Source of the DNA: Cristatella mucedo
Taxonomy: Eukaryota > Bryozoa > Phylactolaemata > Cristatellidae
Direction of reading: 5' to 3'
DNA: 64,000 nt
NCBI GenBank assembly: GCA_009760855.2
Contig: WPIO01000014.1
Span: 2,781,501-2,845,500, forward strand
Positions 11,346-22,300 of the stretch are shown here, in pieces. The translations under genes and the position numbers were made by a program. Every line of letters starts with the position of its first letter. The stretch's first letter is position 1. Under the pieces are notes generated by a model. The model did not search any database and had not been told where the DNA came from. It was given only the letters and a program-made list of their open reading frames with translations.

Positions 11346-12135
11346 TGGAAGCCAGTCGATGGTCACAGCATAGATTGAGTTGAGTGGCATCTCCAAAAGA
11401 TCTGCAGATTATGATGAGTTTGATGAAGCCATAAGTGGGGTACACAATTAAGATATAATAGGAAATTAAGCAGGTCGTTGGCTCAACCCACAATTAAATT
11501 GCCTATCAAATGATCTTTGATCATCCTGCCATCTATTCTCTGAAATATCTCATTAAGCTGCAACATAAATAATTGAGGTCCTAGCCGGTGATACATTGGC
11601 TGCTTGACATAGTAAGCATACAAAAAGAACTTGCTAATCAATAATACAAAGCTCTGCCGAGATGTCCATCAGACCAAATGCAAATATCCTCTTCTTAAGT
11701 CAAAATTCCTCAGAAGGTAATACTAGCAGTAGCGCTGTTTGCATTTCGTAGTTATCTTTACTACAGAAATTAATGTTTCTTGCAAAGTTTGGCGCTTAAG
11801 TATATACGCTTATCTATTCTGGCATTAGTCATGTGAGTCTCTTCGAGCAGAAAATCATTAAAAAACACTTTCAGGAGTCTTGTAGGTTCACCTGATTGAT
11901 ACTTACCCACAGCCTCTGTGAATGATGCTATTTTGCAAAGTTAGGTTAAGGATTTATTTCGTATGTTACTTAAAAAGAGCAGGCCCAGTTAATCTAGGTA
12001 TCTCAGAAAGAAACAGTAAGTAAAGGATGAAACTGAAAGCGGAACGATAGCCACCTACCGGCTCTTCTGCCGCCATATAAATGTATGCGTCGAATCAGCT
12101 GAACTTTACTTTAGGAGGGTTAAGTTTCCTCAATC
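11346..12135. other. No feature recognised
   Basis: AT-rich spacer of 790 bases. Short open frames on both strands around 11184-11493 cross repeat borders and look like chance. Confidence 0.4.
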
Positions 12136-12540
12136 GCGATGCACACATCGAGATGCTGGGGGAGTAGATCTAATAGATAGGCTGGAGCCAAAGACTGAAG
12201 AGACCTAAAAGTGAGCGACAAAACCTTGAAGTCGATGATTGTCTGGGAGTCAGTACAGATCGGCGAGAAGTGGTGTGACGTGGCAACTGCGAAGCTCACA
12301 ACAGACAAGCTTAGTTGCAGAGTACACTGTGCATGGCGCCACTAACCGTAGTTGCATGCCGACCCTGTGCATTTCACCCCTAACCATGTTATTCTTGTTG
12401 CTTATTGAGCATGCTAACACTAGCCATTTGATCGTGCTTTGTTTGCAGCGAACGAAAAGTACTTAGAAGGAGGTTGAGTGATCTGAGAGCGCTATATCAA
12501 ATGTATTATTATTATTATCATTATTATTACTATCATTTAT
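12136..12540 (+). mobile_element. LINE-B fragment with inverted 5' part
   Basis: Positions 12136-12325 match an internal LINE-B segment in antisense (GATAGGCTGGAGCCAAAGA... GGCAACTGCGAAGCTCAC). From 12326 the sequence switches at once to the 3' untranslated region in sense (GCATGCCGACCCTGTGCAT ... ATCTGAGAGCGCTATATCAA) and ends with (ATT)n at 12505-12540. An inverted 5' segment joined to a sense 3' end is the usual product of twin priming. Confidence 0.7.
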
Positions 12541-13431
12541 TTAAAATATTCTTGTACAGCTTTGGAATCGAACGCGTTTATATTACACCTATCTTCATTT
12601 CATTACAGTCGAGTGCTCTCATGCTATCCAGATTGCCTTTGATAGCATTCAGTCCAGTTCTATGCTGCAGTAGCATTTATGCTTTCGTGTCTCACCACTG
12701 CTTCCAGTTTGCGATCATGCCGAATATTTGTAAAGGGCGGCTTTACGTTTTCTATAAGCTGACTGACCTCTATTTGACGTGATGCATTGCATCTCTTGTT
12801 TGCTAAGCGCTGTGGGGTGCAATTACTAATCCGAGAGTGCGTCGAAAGTCTAACAGCAGCTGCTTGTTTGACTTTGCCAGACAACAGGTGCACCCGTCTT
12901 ATCAGAGCGATAAGCTCCTCATGCCACTTGAGCTGCTTAGGCGCCGTTAAAGTGTGGAGCAGCGTGACTGATTGGCTGCGTACGTTTTCGCAAGACCATG
13001 TTTCCAGCAGTTAGCGAATCTGCCAATGACGCCCCGTCGTTATCGAAGTCACTGGAAGCGACCGAGCACCGAAGGTGCAATGCTTCGTCCTCGCTCGTTC
13101 GCAATTGGCTGGTCAGCTTTTGCTATCGGCATTCACGCAAGCGATCGCTTGTCTCGCTTTGCCGGTACCGCCTTCCCTTTCAAATCCTGCTCTGGAGCGT
13201 ACTTTTGCTCGCGACACTGACTGAGGAGTCGTGCCAGCGCCAGCCTAAAGCAGTCGTTTTCGCTGCTGCACGCAGCTGCCTTTCACTATTTGCCATTGCT
13301 TCTATAGAATCTGCACTCATCTAGATTGAATTTTGCACGTGCCGTACCCGCACATGGAAACCAAACCGGAGTATTTGAAACGCCCAATCATTCGCAAGTT
13401 TTGTAAAAAGAAGTAAAACATTTACAAGTTA
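12541..13431. other. GC-richer segment, function unknown
   Basis: Positions 12780-13320 are richer in G and C than the surroundings and contain overlapping open frames (12972-13220 and 12998-13324 on +). None shows a domain that I know. It could be a decayed DNA transposon or a regulatory island. I found no clear terminal inverted repeats. Confidence 0.3.
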
Positions 13432-13600
13432 GCTGATTACACAGCCTCATGTAAATAGCGACAGAAGAACATGAACGACTGTCACCAAAGCTTGCAGTAT
13501 GCAATAAAGAATCTCATAATGCAGGACTCAAACCCGCGACCGTGAATAACGAACACAGCTACAGCTCGGCTAAGACCAAAGGGCAGTGAGCATTACTGCT
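13432..13600 (-). mobile_element. SINE S1, antisense
   Basis: It shares ACAGCCTCATGTA, GCTTGCAGTATGCAATAAAG and TGCAGGACTCAAACCCGCGA with the antisense copy at 384-612. The last word is the complement of the tRNA-like B box. The head end (GGCTAAGACC) corresponds to the start of sense copies (GGTCTTAGCC at 47875). Confidence 0.65.
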
Positions 13601-13734
13601 TGCCGTCAAACTTCTTGTCACGTTCAGTTGAGGTCACAGAAACCCAAATAAGTCAAAGGAGTCGAGGATGTTAGCATGGAGAATGTGTGAGAGTTGCTGC
13701 GCTTTCTTGAGCGGCTGAGAGCTAGCCAAATATT

Positions 13735-14095
13735 CCAGCTTATGAGATGAATTCCACCGTGTCCCACCAAATCTCCAGACTCAAGTCGTTTAGCGGTGCC
13801 TCAAACCAAACTCAATTCCTTTGGAGGTCTTGCCTGTTGTTCATATATTCGCAAAGCCAGGAACTCATTCCCGACTAACATCAAGACATTCCCTAGACGA
13901 GATTTAAAAAGAAGCTAAACGCGCTCCTAATCTTCACAGCATTAGCAGGGTCATTGAGAAATGTACTTTGTGTGCTTACACTAGCCGAAGCAATGGATAA
14001 TATCACTAATCAAACTGATGTGTATGCTTTACACAATATGTATAGTGCCTAGAGAGCTTAAGTTCTCGGATGACACTTTAAAAATCTATTATTAT
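13735..14095 (+). mobile_element. LINE-B 3' fragment
   Basis: It matches the LINE-B C-terminal coding end and 3' untranslated region in sense (CCAGGAACTCATTCCCGAC, TTTAAAAAGAAGCTAAACG). It then has a weak hairpin (TAGTGCCTAGAGAGCTTAAG ... GGATGACACTTTAAAA) and CTATTATTATTATC. The hairpin is eroded, so the copy is old. Confidence 0.7.
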
Positions 14096-15734
14096 TATCA
14101 AAACTCAGTGAAATCAACAAGCTCTGTGCCTAGTCCAAAAAATGAGCTGCACCAGCACTAGCGTGACAAAGGATGCAGCAAAAACCAAAACACAATGAAT
14201 ATTAAAGTATTTGTATTTTATCGTCCACGCCAAGTTGTGCACTCAACGCATACGCATGAAAAGTCGTAAATTTAAAGGTCTTCATGTCAACTAGTAGACA
14301 ATACTCAAGGTCAGCAACACTAATAAACAAGCCTTAAATACGTTCACGGTAGTGTCAAGATGACGGCTAAACACCAATCTCACTGCCGTAAGCTGGACTT
14401 TATTTCGAAAGTATCGCATAAAAAGCTCAAGAGAGTAGGAAAGGGACGTATGACCACAGAAATAGGTAATTCTTATGGAGGCCGGGTTCTTTATTCCTAA
14501 GCAAAAGTAAAGACTAAGAACTGAAGTATAACTCAGTTTTGACCAAGTGTGCTATTGAAATTAATTGCCACAGGAGAATTATTTTACTACTATTTCACCG
14601 GCCGATTCATAATTGCAATAATCATGAAATCAGCAGAAATCTGAAAGTGCAGAGCCGTTAGGCACTGGACAAAAGCAGAAACATACGTGCATACAGAAGT
14701 TTGAGCGTACCATGCTCGATTCGTTCACATAAACTATGGCTTTAGTGGACCGTGCTAAAATTTACCATTTCATGATCAAAATTGTATGCACATTAGGAGG
14801 TTGATGGTGCCTCTGGAGAAGCGCTGTGGACAAAAATCTGCTCTCGTCGGCGACTAATCTAGCACCAACAAGTGAGGAAGTGAAATGAATAGCTGAACGG
14901 AAGGCTGGGTGTGACTATGGTTCTCTGTCTTTGGATACTCTGCCGTGGAGTCAGAAAATGCGTTCAACTCTAACTCTCCTCTGACTCATCTGATGCTCTA
15001 ATTCTCCCAAGCGTAAATATGGCTGTATCACTTGAAGCGCTCGTCTGAAAGCCCCATTATTCCGGTCCAACTTCTTTTAAACCATTAGCGAGATTATCAG
15101 CGTCGCAATGTGCATTGATGATTTTTACAATTATCATGTAAGCCTGAAAACAAACCTATAATTTTTAAAGGAAAAATAATGCACATCCATTTGTTGCATG
15201 CAACATTGTTTCTTATAAAATAGGTTCTCGTTATCATTTACAGTATTCAAATACGCACATACCTCTGCCTACAGGAATGTATGCTTACCTGTTCACTGGC
15301 CCATCAAACGTGGTGGGCACAGCAGCTTCAAAGGTCTAATGTCCTCCTAGCTCAATTGGCAAGTTGTGTTAAATTATGTATGCTAGATATGCATCATCCT
15401 CATAGTTCTTCATCCAAATCCTTACACAGGACAATGTCTTAAGTTTACAATACTTTGAATGTCCTCACGCCCAGCATAATTAAATCGGTGTCGTAGGTAA
15501 TATGCTAGTATATTCTGCAGTATTGTAAAGGTATCGTCCGGATTATGCATTTAACCTTAGAGGCGTGGTCTACTAGCCATGCTCCTACAGCTTTCCTCTG
15601 ATTGACTTCCTTTTAAAGTCGAGGTTGGACGCAAAGCTCATCCTAAGCATGGCCACACCCCTCGCCAGGCCAACCGTGCAATGAGCCATCAAGGTGACAC
15701 GGAGGCTAATTTGCATCATGGCATGGAGCTTTTC
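14096..15734. other. No feature recognised
   Basis: About 1.6 kb of AT-rich sequence without a long open frame, RNA gene signature or repeat that I could match elsewhere in the window. Confidence 0.4.
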
Positions 15735-15890
15735 GTCATCAGCAGTGATAGCCAGGAGATAAGGTACTCGCTCTTCACGACCGAGGTCATAGGTTCGAAA
15801 CCTGCAGTGTGCGATCCTTTATTGCCAATTTGAAGCAGTGGTGAAAGCCGTAAAGGCTGTTCTACCTCTATAAAAATGTTGCTATTAAGT
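15735..15890 (+). mobile_element. SINE S1, sense copy
   Basis: The head reads AGCCAGGAGATAAGGTACTC (A-box-like) and then CATAGGTTCGAAACCTGCAG, which contains a near-consensus RNA polymerase III B box (GGTTCGAAACC). The tail GTAAAGGCTGTTCTACCTC matches the copy at 47872-48028. It is not a functional tRNA because no cloverleaf can be closed. Confidence 0.75.
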
Positions 15891-15949
15891 CAGCTAATAT
15901 TTATTCTCACGGGTATTAATTACTGTGTCCACACATCGGACTTAGCCAG

Positions 15950-16199
15950 TGTTGTATAACAGTGGCTTCGGCGGCAGTTGTTACTGTAGAATCTCACGGA
16001 GACAAGAACGGGCGAACGTGAGCGGTAAATGAGACTCAAACTTTATTCCCTCAGCTCGTACGTATACCCCCTGGCTGACTCACTGCAGATGGGGTAGTGT
16101 ATCGGTGGCGAGCTACATCCTTGCATCAAAGGCCGGATGCTGTGCTTGGCCGAGGCTGCTGTGCTATTACAACAGCTGAACCAGCAGGCTCACACAACA
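15950..16199 (-). repeat. 3' LTR of the retroelement
   Basis: The repeat is 250 bp and starts and ends with the short inverted words TGTTGT/ACAACA. It resembles 17732 onward over GTGGCTTCGGCGGCAG..., GAGACAAGAACGGGCGAACG and the GCGAGCTA...ATCAAAGGC block. The minus-strand AATAAA near 16042 fits a polyadenylation signal in the LTR. Confidence 0.65.
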
Positions 16200-16210
16200 T
16201 CCCTTCCTCC

Positions 16211-17713
16211 ATAGAAAATGGATATCATAGTCCGCCTGTCTGGCTGGGAAGAGGACGAACCTCATGACTGGACAGTCGTGTAGCCATCGGTTCACTGCCC
16301 ACTTCTCTACTGCCTGCTCCGATGGTGGCCCCCAAAGCCCAAGTTGTTGCCCTGTCCTGCAATACGTTTGGGCTCTATCAGGTGGTTAATCTTGACATTG
16401 AAGGCTTCTGACCAGCTTAACCGGGGGGGGGGGGGAAGGAGGCTCCGTGACAGCCACTCGCAGGAGGCACACGTCAGCTCTGCTACTCGCGAGGAGCCGG
16501 TCATAGAAACTGCCCTGCTTTAGGCAAAGCTGGGACACCACTCCCACAGCCATGCTGCTCCCGCCGGTCACCTTCATGAGAGCCCCGGTGGCCGGTCTCA
16601 TGCGCTCGTCGCCCACCGATCCGTCCCCGCGAAGACCACTGCGGCTCATTATTACGGCCGTATCGTTCCCAGGGTTCCACTCCACTGAGTGGATCCATGG
16701 AGTCGATCTCGTGGTTGTGCTCCTCTATGCTCTGCCTCGAGACGCTCTTGCGGGTGCTCTCCTCCACTAAGACGCTCTCACTGCTTCGCTTCGCCACCGA
16801 GACGTCGTTCTCAAGGGCCCTCATCCGCAGCTCCCCTTCGCCACAGTGACTCTCTCACTGCTGCACTTCGCCACCAAGACGTTGCTGGTGAGGGCATCCT
16901 GCGCATCGTCGAAGGATAGTATCCCCTCGCCGCTGACCGCTAACTCATGGTGATCCTCTGGGGTCTGCATCGAGACTGTTGTGAGGGTGCTCTTCCCCAC
17001 CTTGACGCTCTTGCCACTCTTGCCGCTCCACGGCCGCTGAAATGCTCTCCGTCGCTACAACTATGCGCTACTATACGCAACTATACGCTCTCGCTGCTGT
17101 GCTTCATCCCCGAGAGGTCGTTCTCGAGGGCCGCCTACGCCCAGTCAAGGCTAATATCACAATGCCTCTGGAAGCCGTCGCATGCTGCCCGTCCTCCGTC
17201 TCCGGCTGCTGCAGCTGCGCACTTACTTTGTTCTGGCGCTCCCATACCCGCTTCTCTACCGCTATTGCAGCCCGATAGCTGCGGCAGCTGGATGAGTTCC
17301 GCTCGTCTGCCTGGTTCTTGTGGGCAGTTGACGGTGGGATCGATCAGTGATGAAGCTGGCTCGTTGCATAGCTTTGTCTCGGTCTCGGCTCCTGGTACGC
17401 CGAAACCCCTCGGCCTCAACCTCGGCCAAACTGTCCGTCAACCTCAAGAAAATCAGAATTAACTCATTTCGCAGCTTGTGGTAGTCTTGGTTTACTTCTG
17501 CCGGCTAATCGCCCACTCAGCGTATCGAGTTAACGCCTAGACAAACTGGCACAACATGCTTTAACAGCATCGAAATCTTTAGTCTGGCTTCAGTCTTCTC
17601 TAGCGTTAGAAGCTAAGGCACAAAGTGTCCTCCGCTATTAAATATTTCGTACCTCAGTATAGGCGTTCTGTTTAGGCCATAGAAGGTCCAATAATCTTTT
17701 CGGCACGAGTAAA
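16211..17713 (-). pseudogene. Internal region of the LTR element, possible gag-like remnant
   Basis: GC-rich DNA with overlapping minus-strand frames (16307-16504, 16386-16685, 16501-16824, 17135-17419). The frame 16501-16824 is charged and polar (MRALENDVSVAKRSSESVLV...) and looks coiled-coil-like, which could be a gag remnant, but no zinc knuckle, protease or RT is present. A degenerate internal repeat occurs (GACGTCGTTCTCAAGGGCC near 16801 and GAGGTCGTTCTCGAGGGCC near 17112). A run of 13 G lies at about 16422-16434. Confidence 0.4.
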
Positions 17714-17731
17714 CCATTCTCTGCTACAAAT
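17714..17731 (-). promoter_or_regulatory. Probable tRNA primer binding site of the LTR element
   Basis: On the minus strand, ATTTGTAGCAGAGAATGG follows directly after the 5' LTR. TGGTAGCAGAG would pair with the 3' end of initiator tRNA-Met; one G is missing here, consistent with decay. Confidence 0.5.
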
Positions 17732-18376
17732 TGTTTTATAGCAGTGGTTCCGGCGGCTGCTGCTCTTATGGAATCTCAAAGAGACACGAGCGGGCGAACG
17801 GTAGTTGTAAACGATACTCAACCATCTGGCTGGGTTCCTGAGTTCTGGGAGCTTGAGTTCCTCTGCTCCTAACCCACGTGAGCGAGCTAAACCATCAAAG
17901 GCAAGAGCGTCGATCTTGCTTCTAGCTCTTTTCCGTACACACTCCATGATGCATGACCTCATTAATCTCTCGAACCCAACTCTTGGTGGCCATTCTTAGG
18001 TTACTACCTCGAAGCAGGTCTCGCTGTAAGACAGACCAAATCAAACTAAGCTAATGCGTCACAGCAGATCTTTCGGGCTGGATTGACAATCCAGGGTGCT
18101 CCAGCACCATAGATAAAGCCAAATCAGGCAAGGGTCATGATCGCCGCTATCACTGGGAGCTGCTCCTTGGCACTCTATGAGTGGCAGCTGACCCTCTTCT
18201 TCCTTCGGTTGTGCGACTGTGAGCACCGGTCGGGCTTTGCTTTGTGTCTATTTTATCAGCCAATACTTTGGGGGCGGGAGGCAAAGGTAAGATTTCTTGA
18301 AATGTGAGGCAACATGAAAACTGGATTTCGAGGAGCATTTCTTGCATTTGAAACAGCCACTCTGCTACGCTTTCAT

Positions 18377-18560
18377 AACAATAATAATAATAATAATAAT
18401 GTACTTGATAAAGCGCCCTCAGAGAACTTAATCTCTTTCTAGGCGCTTTACATTTGCTGCAAAGGGAAATGCAATTGAATGGTAAGTAAAATATCATGCT
18501 TGAAAAACAAACAAAATGAATAAAATCGTTAGGGGTGACATGCACAGGGTCGGCATGCAA
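18377..18560 (-). mobile_element. LINE-B 3' end fragment
   Basis: An (AAT)n run, then GTACTTGATAAAGCGCCCTC, the hairpin complement and TTTGCTGCAAAGGGAAATGC. This is the same 3' end as at 5516 and 52034, and it stops after GGTCGGCATGCAAG. Confidence 0.85.
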
Positions 18561-18675
18561 GTCAACAAGAACATGCTACACATTGTTTTTAACTCTATTG
18601 GCAGCATGTCAGAACTACTCAATCCTCTGAGAAAAACGTTCGATTCGACCAGTCTACATTCGAAACTCCTTTGGA

Positions 18676-18679
<4 letters not shown>

Positions 18680-18710
<31 letters not shown>
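18680..18710. repeat. (TC)n microsatellite
   Basis: About 15 perfect TC dinucleotides. Confidence 0.95.
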
Positions 18711-18713
<3 letters not shown>

Positions 18714-19080
18714 CGCTAATCCTCTAGTACTAGTCTGAATACGGGGAGCACTGCTAAAGGTCTCAGCAACCTTATCAGCGGTCGCAGCCATTACTGTGGT
18801 TCGGCAGCACGGTCCTCATCGGTGCTACGATAATAGTATATCGGTGACGCGCGTCGTTTAATCATTGAAGGTCACAGCCGACTGGATGTTCACTTGAGAG
18901 ACTGGCGAATGCCGGTCAGGCTGGTTGGTGCCGCTGTCGCTTTCGCTGGTCACCGACAGACTCGGATTTAGACTCACAACCTGCTTTGCCAGCGTGTGTG
19001 CTATTAGACGTGGCTGAACCCTGCTCGCGAGTCCTATTTCCGAATCGCTTGCACCTCGTCGGTGAGCCTGCGGCTTAGGA

Positions 19081-19212
19081 ATGGTGCTCGCCAGCTGTCG
19101 ACGGTTCTGGAAGGCAACTTGGGCTTGTCGAACTACTTTGACGATGTTGTTGACCCCATTGCTGCTGTTGATTCTGCTTCCGCTCCGTGAAACTATTGGT
19201 GTTACAAAAGAG
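19081..19212 (+). CDS. SLC13 transporter gene 2, exon 1 (start codon)
   Basis: This exon is 132 nt (44 codons) and ends phase 0 at a strong GTAAGT donor. It encodes a short N-terminus (MVLASCRRFWKATWACRTTL), then a hydrophobic first helix (TMLLTPLLLLILLPL) and RETIGVTKE. SLC13 proteins start in the same way: a short cytosolic end, then a PLLLLPLP helix, then a ...KE/..EAYCAY junction. It joins in phase to the exon at 27445 (ACNCLYMLLLMAIYW). The start is favoured because a TGA lies in frame 18 nt upstream. Intron 1 is 8.2 kb and full of transposons. Confidence 0.82.
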
Positions 19213-19280
19213 GTAAGTGCTCGTTGCGAGTGCAATATGTCTACTCCTCATGCTAACCGTGAGGTGGCAGTGCTTCTTTT

Positions 19281-19350
<70 letters not shown>

Positions 19351-22300
19351 AGACGGTATCGAGTAGAGGGGCAGACAGGACAATCCGGCAGGAGAAACAT
19401 CCCGACCTTTAATGAGACTGGTGGTAGTCGGAGCTGGCTTATTAGAAATGATTTCGCGGCCTATCGGCACAGGAAAACTAATATCATAAAGAAAATTGGT
19501 TTTGAATGCTTGTATTTTTCAGAAGACCAATCGTATTTTTTTAAATGTTCAATGCAGACCTGATCAGTTTATGCAATTTAGCTACCAGCACTTGCTTCCT
19601 GGTATCTTTCTATTTCTATAGCCTTATGTATGCGCATAAATATAAATCTCTCTCTCAATATATATACATTTATTCTGGTATAGGAATGCATGCATAGGCG
19701 TACACGCATGTGTTAAGTACGTGCACATAATAGCCACCTAGTAGCTGGAGGCGTTTAATAATTGAAGTGGTGCAAGTAGCTGAGGGGTGCTGACCTTAGG
19801 ATGCGTTGGGAGATGCGCCATTTGGAAGCAGGGATATCTATGTCACTCATTTATAGCTTTTATTGCGCGTTGCCTCGTCTCAGCGGTAGAGCCTAGAGGG
19901 GCAGTAGTTCCCTTCCCCACGTTAGTCATGTCGCCGGGCGGTGACAGGTGCCAACATCCATAACCCCGCTAGCACCCAGGGGGACGGCGTATATAAGGAC
20001 GATTTCCGTCGGCTATTCTGGTCCAACACTCCGCGGAGAGCACGTAGCAACGGTCACGGATAGACACCAGCCTTATTTCTGGTGACACAAGCACCGAGAC
20101 ATTTTTCTAACCTGGTCGCTCTCCCCACATACCCTCGATATGGGAACGGCGCTGGGCAATGTCCGCCAGATTATCTTGCTGCGAAGATATCATTCGCAGT
20201 TCATAAGTTTACCAAAACATATTATAGGAATACGTTTGTTTAGAAGCCTCAGAGAAGGAATGACTCTCGGCACTTTATATATGCCCTAACGGGAGCGTGC
20301 AGTGCGGCTAGCGATAGCAGCGACAGCACTCACGAGCACGTAAGGAGAGTTCACAAAGACCCAACACATGCTGATAGGAAAAGTGCATTTTTTGCTTCTT
20401 TTCAAGTTTCATAACGTCAGGAGATGTAGTGACGCCAATAAAAAGTGAGTTCCAGGCTTTGGGAGCTTAGGAGCTGGAGGTACGGTCTTCAAATAATTTG
20501 AGGCTGGTTTGAGGCATAGCTAAATGTCGTGAGGAAGAAGAGTGAGTGGCAAGATGCCGAGCCTGATAAGCGAGTAGTTCTCATCGTTAGGCTGGAGCGA
20601 GCGCATGAAGAGACCTGCAAGTAAATGAGAACAGCCTGAAGTCGAAACACAGTTTGATTGGGAGGCAGTGCAGGCCTGTAGAAAGTAGTGTAATGTGGCA
20701 CCTGCGACACTCACGACAGTCAAGTATGGCTGTAGAGCGCTCACGACAGTCAAGTATGGCTGCAGACCGTTGCACCGACTATTAGTGCCTTCTTGCATAG
20801 GCCGGTAGACTAGCAAGATGTGAGTTACAGAAGTCGACGTGGAAAGCCGCAAGCACATGGACCCACCGGGATGTGGTATCCCTGTCTAAGCGGGCCGACA
20901 TTTTCCAATGTTATACAGCTGAAAGTAGTCGGACGTGACTACGATGCTTATTGGGAGCACCCGAATTTTGTTTAGACGCTACAGGAGATGCATTTGCCGT
21001 TTTCTGCGTAGCAATAGGTTTGCCCGTGACTAGAAAGACAATGTAATTTAATGTAATGTATCTCCATTTGTAGCTCCACAAAACCACAAAGATTAAATGG
21101 TGTTACGCTGGAAAGTTTCTATAGCACACTCAAATTGTAAGCGGCTTTTGGTACCTGCGGTAGCCAAATGACTTTATCCGAGGAAACAAAGAGAACGTGA
21201 GCAGCATAGCTGAGTCAGGAGGGCAATCGAGGAAGTGAGTCGCATGGAAGTAGCAGCTCAGGATGACTGGAAAGGATGTGCCACAGTCAGAAAAATGAGA
21301 ACACATGTCATTGTGTAAGAAAATATGGAATTGCGCTCCATTGTCAAAGACCTGCAGAGCAAAAACTTCTGTCGTCATTGGTTTTTAAGCCATAGGAATG
21401 TAGCAGCTAATTTATTGTCTGTAGATGTATGGGTACGAGGAGGCTGGTGCAGCAGGTCAGCTAGATATGATGGAGCCAAGCAGTGGCAGGCCTAAAGGCT
21501 CAGGATAAGAGCTTTACTCTGTATTTGTTGATCAACCCGAGCCATCGCAGCTACTCCAGCAAAGGAGACACATGGCTAAGCCTGTGAGACTTGCTAGCTA
21601 GCCTTGCAATCATATCCATCACCAGCTGGGGTTGCCTAATAGGTTTTTGCGTTAGTCCAGCCAAAATTGAATTGCAATAATTCAGCATAGACTGAACCAG
21701 GAAGCCATTGGCAGTTTTTTGCTAGCCACCATGTTATACAGGGCTAGTTTTAAAGTCATTCAATCTGAGAAAGTTGTTTGCCGTCCTATTACGAGAGTCA
21801 GCAATACCTGCAGCAAAGGAGCTGAGAGATTGGCGTACTGGAAGGTCTGGAGCGATTTAAGCACAAGTAAAGTTGTGCGTGATCTGCTTTAAAATGAAAG
21901 CCTAGATATTAAAAATAATACATTTGATATTGTGTCATCAGAGAACTCAATCTCTATCTATTCAATTTAAATTTGCTGCAAAGGAAGCACGAATGAATAG
22001 TTACTTTTATACCGTGCCCGGCGATCGCTTCGGCAAGTAAGAGAGCATAAGTTGCGAAAAGAAGTAAAACAAAATTAGTCCATGGGGTACCCCGTACTTT
22101 AGTGGTTTCTCACATGATTTTTGTCCGTTAGCATCAATGCTCTGGAGTCTCCCACTGAGATAAGACCTTAACCATAGCAGTGCAGTGCCTGCGATGTCTA
22201 GGCGAGATGGCAGGCGCTCGACAAAGACTTTGGGATCAATAGTATCACACGCTGTTGAAAGATTTAGAAACAACCAAACACAGACACTCTACGTAAGCCT

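Larger units (their letters stand above)
15950..17980 (-). mobile_element. Short non-autonomous LTR retroelement
   Basis: The left copy of the long terminal repeat is 15950-16199, bounded by TGTTGT and ACAACA. Directly inside it is TCCCTTCCTCC (16200-16210), whose complement is a polypurine tract. A diverged right copy starts at 17732 (TGTTTTATAGCAGTGG...). Directly inside it, the minus strand reads TTTGTAGCAGAGAATGG, close to a primer site for the initiator tRNA-Met (TGGTAGCAGAG). The left LTR also carries AATAAA on the minus strand near 16042. Together these place the element on the minus strand. The internal part is only 1.5 kb, GC-rich and has no polymerase, so the element would depend on another one. 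The right LTR end is eroded. Confidence 0.7.

Noticed and set aside
12972..13324. Overlapping plus-strand open frames in a GC-rich region
   Set aside because: No domain, no splice context and no codon pattern that I can defend. Open frames of this size are expected by chance in GC-rich sequence.
16307..17462. Host protein gene in the GC-rich block, either strand
   Set aside because: The block is flanked by LTRs, polypurine tract and primer site, so the frames are better explained as the inside of a retroelement.
18516..19563. The 160-codon frame 19081-19563 as a single-exon gene
   Set aside because: After residue 44 it runs through a GT donor into a GA microsatellite (REREREE...). Only the first exon part is supported as SLC13.
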